Shown here: positions 60,964 to 64,000 of the stretch, one piece after another | Layout: the number at the start of each line of letters is the position of its first letter | Numbering within the stretch: the stretch's first letter is position 1 | Assembly: GCA_036960405.1 (NCBI GenBank) | Contig: JBALWS010000008.1 | Location: 9,040 to 73,039 of the forward strand | Direction of reading: 5' to 3' | Source: Motiliproteus sp036960405 | Lineage (GTDB): Bacteria > Pseudomonadota > Gammaproteobacteria > Pseudomonadales > Balneatricaceae | DNA length: 64,000 bases | Translations under genes and position numbers: made by a program | The notes under the pieces: model-generated | Told to the model about the DNA's origin: nothing | What the model saw: only the letters and a program-made list of their open reading frames with translations | The model's database searches: none

Positions 60964-63900
60964 TTAGCCACCATACAGCAGCGCGACTTGCTCCTTTCCA
61001 TACAAGCGTTTCAGGTCTAGCAACAGTTCATCGGTGACCCGCACCTGCCAGCCCGAACCCAGCTCAAGATCCGCCAGCGCCTCATCGCTTTGATAACGGA
61101 TCCGTACCGGCACACCTCCCTCACTACGATGCTGCGGGAGCCATGACGCCAACTGCTTCTGGATATCCGCACCGCCTGGCTTTAGCGCAACTTGCAATGC
61201 CTGGGCAAAGCATCGTCGCGCCTCAGGAATATCCATCACCCGATTGCCGCGCACCTTCATCTGATCTTTGTAGTCATCGAAGGACACCTCGCCCTCGAAC
61301 ACCAGCACCCTGTCCTTGACGATCAACTCACGATGCTGGTCGTAAAGCTCGCCAAACAACACGATCTCCATTCGCGCACTTCGATCATCGAGCGTAATGA
61401 TCGCCAACGTATCGCCTCGCTTGGTCTTAATCAATCGAATATCGATCACCAATCCTGCAATCTTCTGCTGACTACCGCGCGCGGGCTTAAGATCGACTAA
61501 CCGATTGGGTACAAACTTGCGTAGCTCGACCTCATACTCGTCGATCGGATGCCCTGTTACATACAACCCCAGCGTGTCCTTCTCACCCGACAGGCGCTGC
61601 TTATCGGTCCACCCTTCGATCCGACCATAAGGCTCGTAGGGATCACTGGCCCCTTCGTGCGCTACCGTAACATCACCAAACAGGTCAAACACGCCGCTGT
61701 CCTGGTTCCGGGCTTTTTGATCTGCGGCCTTAACAGCATCAGGGATTGCAGCCATCAACACCGATCGATTCGGCCCCAGCTTATCCAGCGCACCACAACG
61801 CAACAACGCTTCCAACACCCGCTTATTGATATTGGCGCCGCCCACTCGCTCGCAAAAATCGAACAGATCGGCAAACGCTCCCCCTTCTGTGCGGGCAGCG
61901 ACGATAGCCTCTATAGGCCCCTCACCAACGCCTTTAACAGCCCCCAAACCGTAAACAATTTCTCCCTCATCGTTCACAGTGAACATAAACTCACCGAAAT
62001 TGACATCAGGCAGTACCAACGACAGCCCCATAGTGCGGCACTCTTCGATGAAGATCACCACCTTGTCGGTATTCTGCATATCCGACGACAAGACGGCAGC
62101 CATGAAGGGCGCGGGGTAGTGATACTTCAACCAGGCAGTTTGATAGGAAACCAGTGCATAGGCGGCGGAGTGCGACTTGTTAAAGCCATAACCGGCGAAT
62201 TTTTCTACCAGATCGAAGATATTACCGGCCAGGTCTGCATCGATATTATTACCGCTACAGCCCTCCAAAAAGCCGACCCGTTGCTTGGCCATCTCCTCAG
62301 GTTTTTTCTTACCCATGGCACGACGCAACATGTCGGCACCACCGAGGGTAAAGCCCCCCATCACCTGAGCAATCTGCATCACCTGCTCTTGATAGAGCAC
62401 CACCCCGTAAGTCGGCTCCAATACCGGCTGCAGCGGCATATATTCATAATCAGGGTGCGGAAAAGAGAGCTTAGCCCGACCGTGCTTACGGTTGATAAAG
62501 TCATCGACCATTCCCGATTGCAACGGGCCCGGCCGGAACAACGCTACCAGTGCAATAATATCTTCAAAACGGCTAGGCAACAGTCGCTTCATCAGATCCT
62601 TCATTCCGCTGGATTCAAGCTGGAACACCGCGGTGGTTTCGCCGCGCTTGAGCATCTCGTAGACTCGCGGGTCCTCCAGCTCGATTTCGGTGATATCGAG
62701 CAGATCCGCACCTGTTTTCTGCTGCTGGCGATGGATCGTTTTCAGCGCCCAGTCGATAATAGTTAGGGTCCGAAGACCCAAAAAGTCGAATTTAACCAGC
62801 CCGGCAGATTCGACATCATTCTTATCAAACTGGGTTACCAAACCACCGCCAAACTCATCACAATACAGCGGCGCAAAATCGGTCAACCGGGTAGGCGCGA
62901 TCACCACTCCACCGGCGTGCTTACCCACCCCTCGTGTCACCCCTTCAAGCTGGACGGCCATATCCCAAATCTCTTGGGCTTCGTCGCTGATACCCAGAAA
63001 CTCAACCAGCGCAGGCTCTTCTTTGAGCGCCTTAGCGAGCGTCATCCCAACCTCAAAAGGAATCAGCTTGGAAAGCTTGTCCGCCAGACCAAAGGCCTTG
63101 CCCTGTACCCGCGCGACGTCACGCACCACCGCCTTGGCCGCCATCGTACCAAAGGTAATAATCTGCGATACCGCGTCTCGACCGTAGGTATCAGCCACAT
63201 AGCTGATGACCCGATCCCGGCCATCCATACAGAAGTCGATATCAAAGTCGGGCATCGACACCCGTTCCGGATTCAAAAAACGTTCGAACAGCAGATCGTA
63301 CTCGAGCGGATCGAGATCAGTAATCTCCTGCACATAAGCGACCAACGATCCGGCACCCGACCCCCGACCAGGGCCAACCGGCACACCGTTATTCTTGGAC
63401 CACTTAATGAAGTCCATTACGATCAGGAAGTAGCCAGGAAAGCCCATCTCAATAATGATTTTTAATTCAAATTCGAGCCTATCGTCATACGCCTTACGCT
63501 TAACAGCGTACTCAGAATCATTACGATCTAGGATTTTTTCCAACCGCATCTCCAACCCTTTCTGAGATACGTCGATGAAAAATTCATCCATCGTCAACCC
63601 TTCCGGAATCGGGTAGCTAGGCAGGTAGTACTTGCCGATCTCGATCTCGATATTGCAGCGCTTAGCAATCTCCAAAGTATTGGCTAGCGCAGAGGGAATA
63701 TCCGCAAACAGCGCGCACATCTCTTCGCTAGAACGGAAATACTGTTGATCACTGTAACCACGCGGGCGTCGCGTATCGGCGAGTACGCGCCCCTGGTTGA
63801 TACAGACCCGCGCCTCATGAGCATCAAACTCCTCAGGGCGCATGAACATCACTTCATTGGTGGCAACCACCGGACAACCCAACTCATCTGCCAACTGCAA

Positions 63901-64000
63901 GCTACCATGCAGACACTCCTCATCGTTGGGACGGCCAGTCCGTTGCAGCTCGAGATAAAAAGAGCCGGGGAAAACCGCCATCCACTCCTGCAACCTAACC
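60964..64000 (-). CDS. dnaE: DNA polymerase III subunit alpha DnaE (partial, N-terminus outside window)
   Basis: DnaE is the replicative polymerase. The frame is open from the window edge at 64000 to a stop at 60964, about 1012 codons; E. coli DnaE is 1160, so roughly 150 N-terminal residues (most of the PHP domain) are missing. The visible part begins QEWMAVFPGSFYLELQRTGRP, then MPDFDIDFCMDGRDRV with the two catalytic aspartates, QITFGTMAAKAVVRDVARVQG, GVGKHAGGVVIAPT, and a C-terminal OB fold (GLVIDIRLIKTKRGDTLAIITLDDRS, in parts) and tau-binding end. accA follows 73 bp downstream. Confidence 0.97.
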   Translation of the reverse strand, partial: VRLQEWMAVFPGSFYLELQRTGRPNDEECLHGSLQLADELGCPVVATNEVMFMRPEEFDAHEARVCINQGRVLADTRRPRGYSDQQYFRSSEEMCALFADIPSALANTLEIAKRCNIEIEIGKYYLPSYPIPEGLTMDEFFIDVSQKGLEMRLEKILDRNDSEYAVKRKAYDDRLEFELKIIIEMGFPGYFLIVMDFIKWSKNNGVPVGPGRGSGAGSLVAYVQEITDLDPLEYDLLFERFLNPERVSMPDFDIDFCMDGRDRVISYVADTYGRDAVSQIITFGTMAAKAVVRDVARVQGKAFGLADKLSKLIPFEVGMTLAKALKEEPALVEFLGISDEAQEIWDMAVQLEGVTRGVGKHAGGVVIAPTRLTDFAPLYCDEFGGGLVTQFDKNDVESAGLVKFDFLGLRTLTIIDWALKTIHRQQQKTGADLLDITEIELEDPRVYEMLKRGETTAVFQLESSGMKDLMKRLLPSRFEDIIALVALFRPGPLQSGMVDDFINRKHGRAKLSFPHPDYEYMPLQPVLEPTYGVVLYQEQVMQIAQVMGGFTLGGADMLRRAMGKKKPEEMAKQRVGFLEGCSGNNIDADLAGNIFDLVEKFAGYGFNKSHSAAYALVSYQTAWLKYHYPAPFMAAVLSSDMQNTDKVVIFIEECRTMGLSLVLPDVNFGEFMFTVNDEGEIVYGLGAVKGVGEGPIEAIVAARTEGGAFADLFDFCERVGGANINKRVLEALLRCGALDKLGPNRSVLMAAIPDAVKAADQKARNQDSGVFDLFGDVTVAHEGASDPYEPYGRIEGWTDKQRLSGEKDTLGLYVTGHPIDEYEVELRKFVPNRLVDLKPARGSQQKIAGLVIDIRLIKTKRGDTLAIITLDDRSARMEIVLFGELYDQHRELIVKDRVLVFEGEVSFDDYKDQMKVRGNRVMDIPEARRCFAQALQVALKPGGADIQKQLASWLPQHRSEGGVPVRIRYQSDEALADLELGSGWQVRVTDELLLDLKRLYGKEQVALLYGG

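Noticed and set aside
61549..62766. 405-codon plus-strand open frame
   Set aside because: It is antisense to dnaE, has no recognisable protein motif and reads like reversed conserved coding sequence; the dnaE protein is conserved throughout.

Overview
The window is chromosomal DNA from a motile, polarly flagellated-type gammaproteobacterium. The evidence is the gene order flgN-flgM-flgA / cheV-cheR-flgBCDEFGHIJK, the alaS-lysC-csrA-tRNA block, the recA/mutS/fdxA/rpoS/nlpD/pcm/surE/truD/ftsB/eno/pyrG/tilS/accA/dnaE core cluster, and sigma-54 and sigma-28 type flagellar promoters. A marine Oceanospirillales or Pseudomonadales relative is a reasonable guess from synteny, but no genus can be assigned from this sequence alone. 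There are no rRNA genes, IS elements, integrases, prophage genes or CRISPR arrays.

Region 1 (1-13375), flagellum and chemotaxis. Rod, hook and ring genes flgB-C-D-E, flgF-G-H-I and flgJ-K(partial) lie on the minus strand. Each of the three groups is preceded by a well-formed sigma-54 promoter (9577-9592, 5865-5880, 2121-2136). cheV-cheR form their own unit ending in a terminator. flgA and flgM-flgN run the other way, and flgM has a near-perfect sigma-28 promoter. Repeats with core AGCGGCAA flank two of the sigma-54 promoters and look like enhancer sites for a flagellar activator.

Region 2 (13434-18488), signalling. It holds a tRNA-Arg(CCT), an HDOD-GAF protein, a PilZ-like protein with an exceptionally strong ribosome binding site, a degenerate receiver-TPR protein and a class II histone-deacetylase-like amidohydrolase.

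Region 3 (18514-25472), core genes on the minus strand: thiI, two identical tRNA-Arg(ACG), tRNA-Ser(GCT), csrA, lysC, alaS, recX.

Region 4 (25518-44825) separates recX from recA, which are neighbours in most gammaproteobacteria. It carries avtA, a YhcC-type radical SAM gene, pssA, a small secreted protein of unknown function and a full phenylacetate degradation cluster. The latter comprises repressor paaX, a frameshifted paaN, paaFGHIJK and paaABCDE-paaZ. Together PaaK (CoA ligation), PaaABCDE (epoxidation), PaaG (oxepin formation), PaaZ (ring opening and aldehyde oxidation) and PaaJ/F/H (beta-oxidation-like steps) take phenylacetate to acetyl-CoA and succinyl-CoA. PaaI acts as a rescue thioesterase.

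Region 5 (44902-64000), core housekeeping: recA (with LexA box), pncC, mutS, fdxA, rpoS, nlpD, a DUF368 membrane protein, pcm, surE, truD, ftsB, eno, pyrG, tilS, accA and dnaE (5' end outside the window).

Most of the window is well-conserved core genome. I did not find a convincing undescribed system. The items most worth a second look are the paaN frameshift, the recA/recX split, the flagellar cis-elements, the enlarged FlgE with a duplicated insert, the non-canonical receiver-TPR protein and the shared sequence elements upstream of the two paa operons.
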